Assembly: GCA_044870185.1 (NCBI GenBank) | Contig: JBIOYL010000458.1 | Span: 1-5,718 of the forward strand | Source: JBIOYL01 sp044870185 | GTDB taxonomy: Bacteria > Actinomycetota > CALGFH01 | Length of the DNA: 5,718 bases | Direction of reading: 5' to 3' | Shown here: positions 1 to 5,574 of the stretch, in pieces | Numbering within the stretch: position 1 is the stretch's first letter | Layout of the letters: every line of letters starts with the position of its first letter | Translations under genes and position numbers: made by a program | Notes under the pieces: generated by a model | What the model was told of the DNA's origin: nothing | The model's input: the letters and a program-made list of their open reading frames with translations, nothing else | Databases searched by the model: none

Positions 1-210
1 CGCGGCCTGCTTCTCCAGCTCGTCGAGCACGGCCGCCACCCCCGAGCTCAACTCGTTCTCGTAGGCCTTGGACCGCCCCCCGAAGATGTTGCGCATCCCC
101 GCGGACACGTCCTTGAACGCGTTGACGCCGAGCACCGACTGGGCACAGACCACCCCCAGATACTCCCGAACGCCACGGCCTTCCACGGCAGGGGTCGTCG
201 TCACGATCAT
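1..210 (-). CDS. YbjQ/UPF0145 family protein, N-terminal part (gene runs off left edge)
   Basis: Reading the minus strand from ATG at 210 gives 70 uninterrupted codons to the window edge, beginning MIVTTTPAVEGRGVREYLGV and including LGVNAFKDVSAGMRNIFGGR. This matches the YbjQ family (UPF0145, sometimes labelled heavy-metal-binding domain): a start of the type IVTTTP.VEG, then G.N.FKD...G.R...GGRS..YE. Family members are about 100-110 residues, so roughly the last third is missing. They are small soluble proteins thought to assemble as oligomers, and their biological role is not firmly established. The start is fixed by a full AGGAGG five bases upstream. No membrane segment or signal peptide is visible. 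The gene points away from the insertion sequence, whose left end lies about 112 bp upstream of the start codon, so that element may have truncated or replaced its original upstream region. The family call is from recognised motifs, not a search. Confidence 0.85.
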   Translation of the reverse strand, partial: MIVTTTPAVEGRGVREYLGVVCAQSVLGVNAFKDVSAGMRNIFGGRSKAYENELSSGVAAVLDELEKQAA

Positions 211-215
211 CGTGA

Positions 216-221
216 CCTCCT
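216..221 (-). promoter_or_regulatory. Ribosome binding site of the ybjQ-like gene
   Basis: On the minus strand this reads AGGAGG, a perfect Shine-Dalgarno core, with five bases between it and the ATG at 210. It decides the start codon of the ybjQ-like gene. Confidence 0.8.
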
Positions 222-241
222 CACTCGCGGATCTGGCGACA

Positions 242-270
242 ATTCTGCTGTCGTGCACGGTTCAAGCCAA
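242..270 (-). promoter_or_regulatory. Possible housekeeping promoter of the ybjQ-like gene
   Basis: On the minus strand, TTGGCT (265-270) and CAGAAT (242-247) are separated by 17 bases. Each matches the sigma-70-type consensus hexamer at four of six positions. Transcription would begin near 235, leaving a leader of about 25 bases before the start codon. The fit is only moderate and such matches arise by chance. The rest of 211-322 shows nothing else I can name. Confidence 0.3.
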
Positions 271-322
271 GCCGCGGTGCGGGAATTGAGTTGAGATACC
301 GGTCGGGGGGGCGTCGATGCTA

Positions 323-340
323 GAGGGTGTCTGAAAAGGT
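323..340 (+). repeat. Putative left terminal inverted repeat of the IS5-family element
   Basis: GAGGGTGTCTGAAAAGGT follows CTAG (320-323). The position just upstream of a transposase start and the GTGT.TGAAAA pattern fit the ends of IS5-family elements as I remember them. The matching right repeat is outside the window, so this is unpaired evidence. A second CTAG occurs at 360-363. Confidence 0.55.
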
Positions 341-377
341 GGTATGCTGGGGTGTTCTGCTAGATCTCTTGTCCTGC

Positions 378-383
378 AAGGAG
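378..383 (+). promoter_or_regulatory. Ribosome binding site of the IS5-family transposase
   Basis: AAGGAG ends five bases before the GTG at 389. It selects this GTG; a GTG at 385 lies too close and opens the wrong frame. Confidence 0.7.
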
Positions 384-388
384 TGTGA

Positions 389-1107
389 GTGGCTCCGCCC
401 CGTCGCCGCTACCCAACCGACCTGACCGACCAGCAGTGGGCGCTGCTGGCCCCGCTGATCCCTGCGCCCAAACCAGGCGGCCGCCCGGCAGTGCACGACC
501 GCCGCGAGCTCGTCAACGCCATGCTGTACTGGCTGCGCTCGGGCTGCGCCTGGCGGCTGCTGCCGCACGACCTCCCACCCTGGCGCACGGTCTACCACTA
601 CTGGCGCCTGTGGCGACAACAAAGCCTGTGGGAACGAGTGCTGGCCAGGCTGCGCCAGCAGGAGCGCCGCCGGCAGGGACGCGCGGCCACGCCCAGCGCG
701 GTGATCCTGGACAGCCAAAGCGTCCGGACCACCGAACAAGGGGGCCGCACGGCTACGACGGCGCCAAGAAGCTCAACGGCCGCAAAGCGGCACCTGCTGG
801 TCGACACCCTCGGGCTGGTGTGCAAGGTCCACGTCACCGCCGCGGACCTCAGCGACCGGGACGGCGCGACCGGGTTGCTTGGCCGGCTGGACCGCCGCCG
901 GTTTCCCCGGCTGCGGCACGGCTGGGTCGACCAGGGCTACCGCGGCGAGTTCCTGGGCTGGGTCACCCAGCGCTTCGGGGTCACCTTGGAGGTCGTGCGG
1001 CGTGCTGATGGCGGGCGGCGGCGTCGCTGGTTGCCGCCGGGGGTTGAGCCGCCGGTCGTCCCCGCCTTCCAGGTGGTGCCCCGCAGGTGGGTCGTGGAGC
1101 GCACCTT
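389..1107 (+). pseudogene. IS5-family DDE transposase, interrupted after the catalytic glutamate
   Basis: From GTG 389 the product begins MAPPRRRYPTDLTDQQWALL, the N-terminal domain found in IS5-type transposases (DUF4096-like: ..LTD.QW.LL.PL.P.....GRP), then W..LPHDLPPW.TVY.Y...W. The DDE residues appear to be D108 (VILDSQSV), D181 (WVDQGYRGEF) and E237 (WVVERT). The reading frame continues to a TAG at 1142-1144, but everything after residue 239 comes from the intron: the expected ERTF continuation is cut inside the Phe codon (TT | C). Spliced RNA would restore it. A second defect lies inside the gene: residues 120-132 (RTATTAPRSSTAA) are out of frame, while the next frame encodes the expected GPHGYDGAKKLNGRK. 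This points to one base lost in the G run at 740-744 and one gained in the A run at 784-786. The transposase would cut and join element ends, but this copy probably does not work as it stands. Confidence 0.85.
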
Positions 1108-1593
1108 GTGCGCCGCGAGGCGCTCTGTTGTATCCCCGGCGTAGCCGGGAGGGACTCGAAGGGAGGTTCCTGGGTCGAGCGGCTGACCTGGATCCGAAAG
1201 GTGAAGGGGACAACAGCATGCCTGCATGCCCGACGGTCGGGTCCAGATGTCAGGGACGGCGCGTCGGGAGGACCCGCGTGATATGGCGAAAGCTGGATTG
1301 CCTGAACCCTAATCTCCAGTCGATGCAAGCTCCCATCCACCGGAAAGGCGTCTGCAACCGGTGCCGTGCTCTGCGTCGGAGTCGAATGTGGCTGACGCAC
1401 CCTTCGGAGCGCGGGCGACGCCCAGCGAGGGCGTTCAAGGAGATGAGTGGGGCGCCTACGTCACGCTGCCACGTACGACAGAGACGAACGCGGGATCGCC
1501 TGTCGGGCGCGAGCCCTACGGCGACGGAGGCCCCGGTGCGACACGAGGTCGCACGTTGTGAGTGAACGCATCGATGGAGGTTCGGCGATGTCG

Positions 1594-1599
1594 AAGGTG
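1594..1599 (+). other. Candidate exon-binding site 1 (EBS1)
   Basis: AAGGTG is the exact complement of the last six exon bases CACCTT (1102-1107). It is followed about 50 bases later by a GNRA-capped hairpin suitable for domain II, which is the expected order. A second AAGGTG at 1198-1203 would be only about 90 nt into the intron, early for EBS1, so I prefer this one. Confidence 0.5.
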
Positions 1600-1646
1600 T
1601 AGTTCCAGGCCAGTGCTCAAGGCCTGTCTCCGACCTTGACGTGCGT

Positions 1647-1660
1647 CGCGGGTAACCGCG
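1647..1660 (+). other. GNRA-capped hairpin, probable intron domain II tip
   Basis: CGCGG and CCGCG form a perfect five-pair stem closed by GTAA, a GNRA tetraloop. In group II introns a GNRA loop on domain II commonly docks with domain I. The position just after the candidate EBS1 supports this reading. Confidence 0.45.
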
Positions 1661-2169
1661 GGGTGCGAAGCATCAGGGTGAGGTCCAAGGGTTCCCGCTC
1701 CATCCGGGGACTACAGACCAGGAGAAGACCGGACGGGCGAACGTGAGTGAACCCTCGATGGAGTCTCGTCACCGTCACCCCCGCAGGATGGGATGCAGCG
1801 GCGGGGAATAGGACTGGCTGCTGGGAAGTGGCAGGTGCCGCAAGGGGTCGGGCCCCAAGCGGGAGAGCACCACCGTCTCGGGATAAAGAGGGCGCCCACC
1901 CCGGTCGCGTCTCACGCGTGTGGAACGTGGTAACCCCGGCTGGGGTCCCGGCGCTGATGGTGTCGGGTAAGCCGACCGTGAGGAAGGCCCAGCTCCCCAG
2001 TGGGAACAAGATGGTCCAAGAAGCCAAGGCCGGCGGCCGAAAGGCAGCAGGAAACCGGGTGCCGCAGGGCCGACCTCCATCGGCGGCTCCCGTATAACTG
2101 GCCGGATACGGGCTCATGCCCGGACCCGCAAGGGTGCTGACGTGGACCAGGTGAGCCTTTGACGCTTCG

Positions 2170-2629
2170 ATGTCGAAGCACCGGAACCGAAGGGCAAGTT
2201 GGACACAGATGACGGCTCTCGCTTTCGCGGTGGCGATGGCGGACCTCGGAGTGAACGGACCGGAGGACGCTCGCCTCGACTGGGACGCCATTGATTGGCG
2301 CGCTCAGGAGGAGACCGTACGGCGGCTACGGCAAAGAATCTTCAAGGCGACGCGGGATGGGGACCTGAAGAAGGTCCGTAACTTGCAGAAGTTGATGCTG
2401 CGCAGCCGAGCCAACACGCTGGTCAGCGTGCGGCAGGCCACGCAACGCAATGCTGGCCGTAAGACGGCGGGTATCGACGGGGAGGTCGCGCTGACCTCCC
2501 CGGCCAGGGCGGACCTGGCGACCGTGCTGCACGAGTCGGCCAAGCCCTGGCAGGCCCGCCCGGTCAAGCGGGTGTACATACCGAAAGCCAATGGGAAACT
2601 TCGCGGGCTCGGCATTCCGACGGAGGCGG
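2170..2629 (+). pseudogene. Group II intron reverse transcriptase/maturase, 5' fragment
   Basis: This is the N-terminal part of the intron-encoded protein that helps the intron splice and copies it into new DNA sites. Recognisable parts, in order, are LDWDAIDWRAQEETVRRLRQ, RIFKATRDGDLKKVRNLQKL, LMLRSRANTLVSVRQATQ, NAGRKTAGIDGEV, and the start of the reverse-transcriptase domain VKRVYIPKANGKLRGLGIPT. The start is uncertain: ATG 2170 (MSKHRNRR...) and ATG 2209 (MTALAFAVAM...) are both possible and neither has a good ribosome binding site. Full-length proteins of this family are around 400-600 residues. Here the frame ends at TAG 2632-2634, a few bases inside an inserted element. It resumes at 5575, in the same frame once 2945 bp are removed. 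The usual RPLGIP reads RGLGIP here. As it stands the product would lack the catalytic reverse-transcriptase motifs. Confidence 0.88.
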
Positions 2630-2893
2630 CATAGTGCCGTAGCGTCCAATGATCCTTTGGGTTTTGTCGTCGTCGCCCATCCGTTCCATCCGCTGAACGG
2701 GCAGCGGCTGGAGATTCTGTTCGTCAAGCGGCGCGGCGACGGTGTGGTGTTGGTGTGCTCGGGCGGTGTCAGCGGCCAGATCACGCTGCCGGAGTCCTGG
2801 ACCGACCGTGGGCCCACGCCGATGCCGCATCGGCTGTCGGCAGAGGGGCTGGCCGCGCTGGAGGGGCTGGCACGCTCGCTTCAGGGTCGCTGA
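2591..2893 (+). CDS. DUF5372-like small protein of the serine-recombinase element
   Basis: The conserved part runs NDPLGFVVVAHPFHPLNG, then RLEILFVKRRGDGVVLVC, then ITLPESWTDRGPTPMPHRLS. The pattern V.HPFHPL.G...E......R......LP..WTD..P recalls DUF5372, small proteins of unknown function found beside serine recombinases in similar elements; this is memory of the family, not a search. The start is a puzzle. In this frame the element itself offers no ATG or GTG before the conserved part. The only ATG (2591) lies upstream of the insertion point, inside the maturase gene, so the first ~13 residues would be host-derived. A TTG at 2657 is the only other candidate. The gene may depend on a start in flanking DNA or on coupling to the truncated maturase, which stops at 2634. 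It ends 35-38 bases before the next gene, and the three genes probably form one transcript. Confidence 0.6.
   Translation: MGNFAGSAFRRRRHSAVASNDPLGFVVVAHPFHPLNGQRLEILFVKRRGDGVVLVCSGGVSGQITLPESWTDRGPTPMPHRLSAEGLAALEGLARSLQGR
2627..2639 (+). repeat. Short inverted repeat at the left end of the serine-recombinase element
   Basis: CGGCA-TAG-TGCCG is a perfect five-pair palindrome spanning the left junction. It supplies the stop codon of the truncated maturase. Serine recombinases bind sites with dyad symmetry, so it may be part of the attachment site, but it is short. Confidence 0.35.
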
Positions 2894-2931
2894 TTTGCTT
2901 GTCGTGCTCAGAAGTGCCATGCTCTTGTGTG

Positions 2932-3282
2932 ATGAAGAGACACAAGAACGAGCTCGTGGTCATGTCCACACGGCAGCTGCTGGCCCGCCGTCGTGCGCTG
3001 GCAGCCCGGATCGGCGACGCCGAGCAGGTTCTGGCCGGGTCGCTGGTCACCCAGACGCGCCGCTGCGGCAAGCCCGGCTGCCGCTGCGCCAACGGCCAAC
3101 CGCACGGCCCCTATACCTATTTCAGCCCGCGTCCGCAGGGCCGCGGCCGGCTCAAGTACGTGCCCGCCGCGCTGACCGACCTGGTCCGGCGCTACCTGCG
3201 CCGCCACGAGGAAATCGACGCCGTGCTGGGCGAGATCTCGGCGATCAACGCCGAGCTGCTGGCCAGACGGGAGCTGGCATAG
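2932..3282 (+). CDS. DUF6788-like small cysteine-motif protein
   Basis: The 116-residue product contains RRCGKPGCRCANGQPHGPYT (C45, C50, C52 and H58 counted from ATG 2932), flanked by two helical, charged stretches (LLARRRALAARIGDAEQVLAG and VRRYLRRHEEIDAVLGEISA, slightly abridged). The CGKPGCRC..G..HGPY core is the hallmark, as I know it, of DUF6788-type proteins that accompany serine recombinases in actinobacterial and other mobile elements. Function is not established. The cysteines and histidine suggest metal binding, and the small basic, helical form would suit a DNA-binding or recombinase-partner role; both are inference. Starts at GTG 2929, ATG 2932 and ATG 2962 are all in frame, none with a strong ribosome binding site. 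No transmembrane segment is apparent. The recombinase starts 91 bp downstream on the same strand. Confidence 0.65.
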   Translation: MKRHKNELVVMSTRQLLARRRALAARIGDAEQVLAGSLVTQTRRCGKPGCRCANGQPHGPYTYFSPRPQGRGRLKYVPAALTDLVRRYLRRHEEIDAVLGEISAINAELLARRELA

Positions 3283-3362
3283 GTCATGCCCGCCGCCGTG
3301 CTCGCCGGCCCTGCGCGCACCGAGGCAGTGGCGGTGCTGGCCAACATGGCGATCGCGGCGCT

Positions 3363-3368
3363 GGGAGG
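3363..3368 (+). promoter_or_regulatory. Ribosome binding site of the serine recombinase
   Basis: GGGAGG ends five bases before GTG 3374. It favours that start over the upstream in-frame GTG at 3368, which overlaps the site itself. Confidence 0.6.
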
Positions 3369-3373
3369 TGGCA

Positions 3374-5551
3374 GTGAACGGCGAGTACAAGATCCAGGGT
3401 GCGCACCGGGAACGGGTAGCGCTGGTCTACCTGCGGCAGTCATCGATGGCGCAGGTCCGCGAGCACACCGAGTCCACCCTGCGCCAGTACGGCCTGGCCG
3501 AGGAGGCCGTGCGGCTGGGCTGGGCCCGCCAGAACGTGGAGGTCATCGACACCGACCTGGGGACCTCCGGCCGGTGGGGCGTGACCCGGGAAGGGTTCGA
3601 TCAGCTGGTCGTGCGGGTCTGCCGAGGCGAGGTCGGGGCGATCTTGGGGATCGAGATCTCCCGGCTGGCCCGCAGCAACGCCGACGTGGCCCGGCTGATG
3701 GAGTTCGCCCGGATCACGCAAACCCTGCTGATCGACCCGGACGGCGTCTACGACCCCGCCGATGTCAACGACCGGATGCTGCTGGGCCTCAAGGGCACCA
3801 TGGGGGAGGTGGAGCTGCACGTGATGGCCGGGCGGCTGCAAGCCGCCAAGCGCGCCGCCGCCTTACGCGGCGAGCTGCGCACCCCGCTGCCGGTCGGCTA
3901 CGTCCACGACGAGCAAGGCGATGTCGTCATCGACCCCGATGCCGAGGTCCAGGCCGCGGTGGCTGACGTGTTCGCCGCGTTCGCCGCGTGCGGCTCGGCC
4001 TACGGCGTGGTCGCCACGTTTGCCGGCCGGCGCTTCCCGCTACGCGCCTACGGCGGGGCCTGGGCCGGGCAGCTGCGCTGGGGGCGGCTCACCCACGCCC
4101 GCGTCGTGTCGATCTTGAAGAACCCGGGCTACGCCGGCGCGTACGTGTTCGGGCGGTACTGCTCGCGGCGTACCGTCGATCCCGACGGCAAGGTGCACAC
4201 CGCCATCGTGGAGCAGCCCCGCGACCAGTGGGCGGCGCTGCTCAAAGAGCACCACCCCGGCTACATCAGCTGGGCTGACTACCTGGCTAACCAGGCCAAG
4301 CTTGCGGCCAACCGGACCAACACCGGCGCCCGGCCCCCACGCGAGGGGTCCGCGCTATGCCAGGGGATCATCAGCTGCGGCAGCTGCGGCAAGCCGATGC
4401 GCACCAACTACCACAGCCAGCAGCGGCCCTGCTATGAATGCAGCTCCCGCGCCGACCGGCTGACCACGCCGACCTGCCGGTCGGTGGTCGCGGCCACCGT
4501 CGATGCCGCGGTCGCCGCCAAGCTGCTGGACGCCCTCACCCCCGAGCAGGTCACGCTCGCCTTGCAAGCCGCCGATCAGGTCGCCGACCGCCACCACCGC
4601 GTCAGCCGGGCCGCCGAGCTGGCCGCCGAGCGCGCCCGCTACGAAGCCGACCGGGCCGAGCGCGCCTTCCACGCCTGCGAGCCGGAGAACCGGCTGGTCG
4701 CCCGCAGCCTGGAGGCCCGCTGGGAGGCCAAACTCGCCGCGCTGGCCCAGGCCCAGGCCGCGCTTGCGGCCACCGACCAGGCGCTGCCGCCGCTGCCCAG
4801 CCGGGCCGACCTGGAGCAACTCGCCGCCAACCTGCCCGAGCTCTGGCACGCGCCCACCACCAGCCAAAAGGACCGCAAGCGGTTGCTGCGCACGCTGGTC
4901 TGCGACGTCACCCTGCTCCCCGAGACCCACCGCGACCAGCTCCGCATCGGGATCCGCTGGCATACCGGCGCCGCCGACGAGGTGACGGTGGCCCGGCCGC
5001 TGCTGCCCGGCCCGGCCAAGCGCACCCCGCCACCGGCCGTCGAGGTGATCAAACGGGTCGGCCCGACCATGGGCAACCACGACCTGGTCGACCACCTCAA
5101 CGCCGCCGGTCTGCGCACCGGTCACGGCCGACCCTTCGACATCGCCGCGGTCCAGTGGGTCCGCCACGCCTACAAGATTCCATCCCCGGACCCCTACGCC
5201 GCCGGGGAGCTCAGCGTCGCCGAGGCCGCCCGCCGGCTGGGCTGCAGCACCGGCGTCGTCTACTACTGGCTCAAGACCGGTCAGCTGGACGCCCGTCGAG
5301 GCGCCGGCAACCGGCTTTGCATCACCTGGAGCTCCGACATCGAGGACGCCTGCCGTCGGCGCATCGCCCAATCCGGCCACCTCCAGCCCGCAGCCCGACC
5401 CGGCAAGCCCGGCAAGACGATAGGCCGCACCAGCAATATCAGTGCCTCGGCATCCGGAACACCATGGACTCCGCGAACACGGCCCGATGGCCAGGAAGAT
5501 TCCAACCCCTACCGAACATCCCCACCCGCGACTGCAGGAGGTGCAGTTTGA
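3374..5551 (+). CDS. Large serine recombinase (resolvase/invertase catalytic domain, zinc ribbon, C-terminal helix-turn-helix)
   Basis: From GTG 3374 the protein is 725 residues. The catalytic domain occupies about 14-165. It has the nucleophile motif VYLRQSS with S23 matching the active serine, DTDLGTSGR at 59-67, the arginine motif EISRLARS with R97 and R100, and DRMLLGLKGTMGEVE. A Recombinase domain follows, with VVSILKNPGYAGAYVFGRY as its typical end. A zinc ribbon has cysteines at 335/338 and 353/356, then a long Ala/Arg/Glu-rich coiled-coil stretch (about 385-480). Near 611-650, LSVAEAARRLGCSTGVVYYW followed by LKTGQLDARR looks like a MerR/excisionase-type helix-turn-helix. Such enzymes cut two DNA sites, form a serine-DNA link and rotate the halves to integrate, excise or transpose DNA. 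All catalytic residues appear present, so it looks intact. The last ~45 residues (from about 5416) lose the strong G/C preference at third positions and look like read-through into non-coding DNA. The gene is third in a likely operon. Confidence 0.92.
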   Translation: MNGEYKIQGAHRERVALVYLRQSSMAQVREHTESTLRQYGLAEEAVRLGWARQNVEVIDTDLGTSGRWGVTREGFDQLVVRVCRGEVGAILGIEISRLARSNADVARLMEFARITQTLLIDPDGVYDPADVNDRMLLGLKGTMGEVELHVMAGRLQAAKRAAALRGELRTPLPVGYVHDEQGDVVIDPDAEVQAAVADVFAAFAACGSAYGVVATFAGRRFPLRAYGGAWAGQLRWGRLTHARVVSILKNPGYAGAYVFGRYCSRRTVDPDGKVHTAIVEQPRDQWAALLKEHHPGYISWADYLANQAKLAANRTNTGARPPREGSALCQGIISCGSCGKPMRTNYHSQQRPCYECSSRADRLTTPTCRSVVAATVDAAVAAKLLDALTPEQVTLALQAADQVADRHHRVSRAAELAAERARYEADRAERAFHACEPENRLVARSLEARWEAKLAALAQAQAALAATDQALPPLPSRADLEQLAANLPELWHAPTTSQKDRKRLLRTLVCDVTLLPETHRDQLRIGIRWHTGAADEVTVARPLLPGPAKRTPPPAVEVIKRVGPTMGNHDLVDHLNAAGLRTGHGRPFDIAAVQWVRHAYKIPSPDPYAAGELSVAEAARRLGCSTGVVYYWLKTGQLDARRGAGNRLCITWSSDIEDACRRRIAQSGHLQPAARPGKPGKTIGRTSNISASASGTPWTPRTRPDGQEDSNPYRTSPPATAGGAV
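5532..5546 (+). repeat. Short inverted repeat near the right end of the serine-recombinase element
   Basis: CTGCA-GGAGG-TGCAG is a perfect five-pair palindrome, 28 bases inside the right junction and overlapping the end of the recombinase gene. It may be part of a recombinase binding site. Its sequence does not match the palindrome at the left end. Confidence 0.3.
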
Positions 5552-5574
5552 AGCCACCGTCCCCGCGCTTGCGG

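Larger units (their letters stand above)
323..1107 (+). mobile_element. IS5-family insertion sequence, left part, interrupted by a group II intron
   Basis: The segment begins with a terminal sequence GAGGGTGTCTGAAAAGG typical in style of IS5-family ends, directly after CTAG at 320-323, which is a plausible target motif for this family. A transposase gene starts 66 bases further in. The element's matching sequence ends at 1107, where a group II intron begins. The remainder of the element, including its right inverted repeat, lies beyond the window. The exact left end (321-324) cannot be fixed without the right end or an empty site. Confidence 0.75.
1108..2169 (+). ncRNA. Group II intron ribozyme, domains I-III and the start of domain IV
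   Basis: This stretch has no convincing gene and several strong hairpins. GCGCC-GCGA-GGCGC (1110-1123) and CCCGGC-GTA-GCCGGG (1135-1149) lie near the 5' end. The candidate EBS1 is at 1594-1599. CAGGCC/GGCCTG pairs across 1606-1626. CGCGG-GTAA-CCGCG (1647-1660) is capped by a GNRA loop, as expected of domain II, placed shortly after EBS1. Domain I would then be about 530 nt, rather long for a bacterial intron, and domain III would follow around 1665-1800. The remaining ~370 nt before the maturase start would be domain IV leader. Open frames across this region lack protein-like features and I treat them as chance products of high GC. The domain borders are inference from order and loops, not a folded model. 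Confidence 0.7.
2630..5574 (+). mobile_element. Serine-recombinase transposable element with three genes, inserted in the maturase
   Basis: The two maturase halves come back into frame when exactly 2945 bp are removed, giving ...LGIPT-EA-DRCHQARV.... The left and right borders share GCGG (2626-2629 and 5571-5574), so the true crossover lies within or just beside these bases. No longer target duplication is seen, as expected for serine recombinases, which exchange strands at a two-base core and do not create staggered-gap repeats. The element carries three same-strand genes: a DUF5372-like protein, a DUF6788-like protein and a large serine recombinase filling about 75% of its length. No resistance or other cargo is visible. 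An alternative break at 2622/5568 gives the same length but reads LGIPT-LA-DRC, so the length is firmer than the exact ends. Confidence 0.8.

Noticed and set aside
68..289. Plus-strand open frame of 73 codons
   Set aside because: It is the antisense shadow of the ybjQ-like gene, which has recognisable family motifs and a perfect ribosome binding site.
1696..1702. CGCTCCA, exact complement of exon bases 1095-1101, as EBS2
   Set aside because: EBS2 should lie upstream of EBS1 in the intron, while this lies about 100 bases downstream and after the probable domain II hairpin; a seven-base chance match in 1 kb is not rare.
1145..2291. Several open frames on both strands between the transposase and the maturase, up to 228 codons
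   Set aside because: None has protein-like motifs or a convincing ribosome binding site, they overlap each other, and the region behaves as a structured intron RNA with hairpins and a GNRA loop.
4355..5557. 400-codon minus-strand open frame
   Set aside because: Gly/Ala/Val-rich antisense of the serine recombinase, a common artefact of GC-rich codon use; the plus strand has the catalytic and zinc-ribbon motifs.
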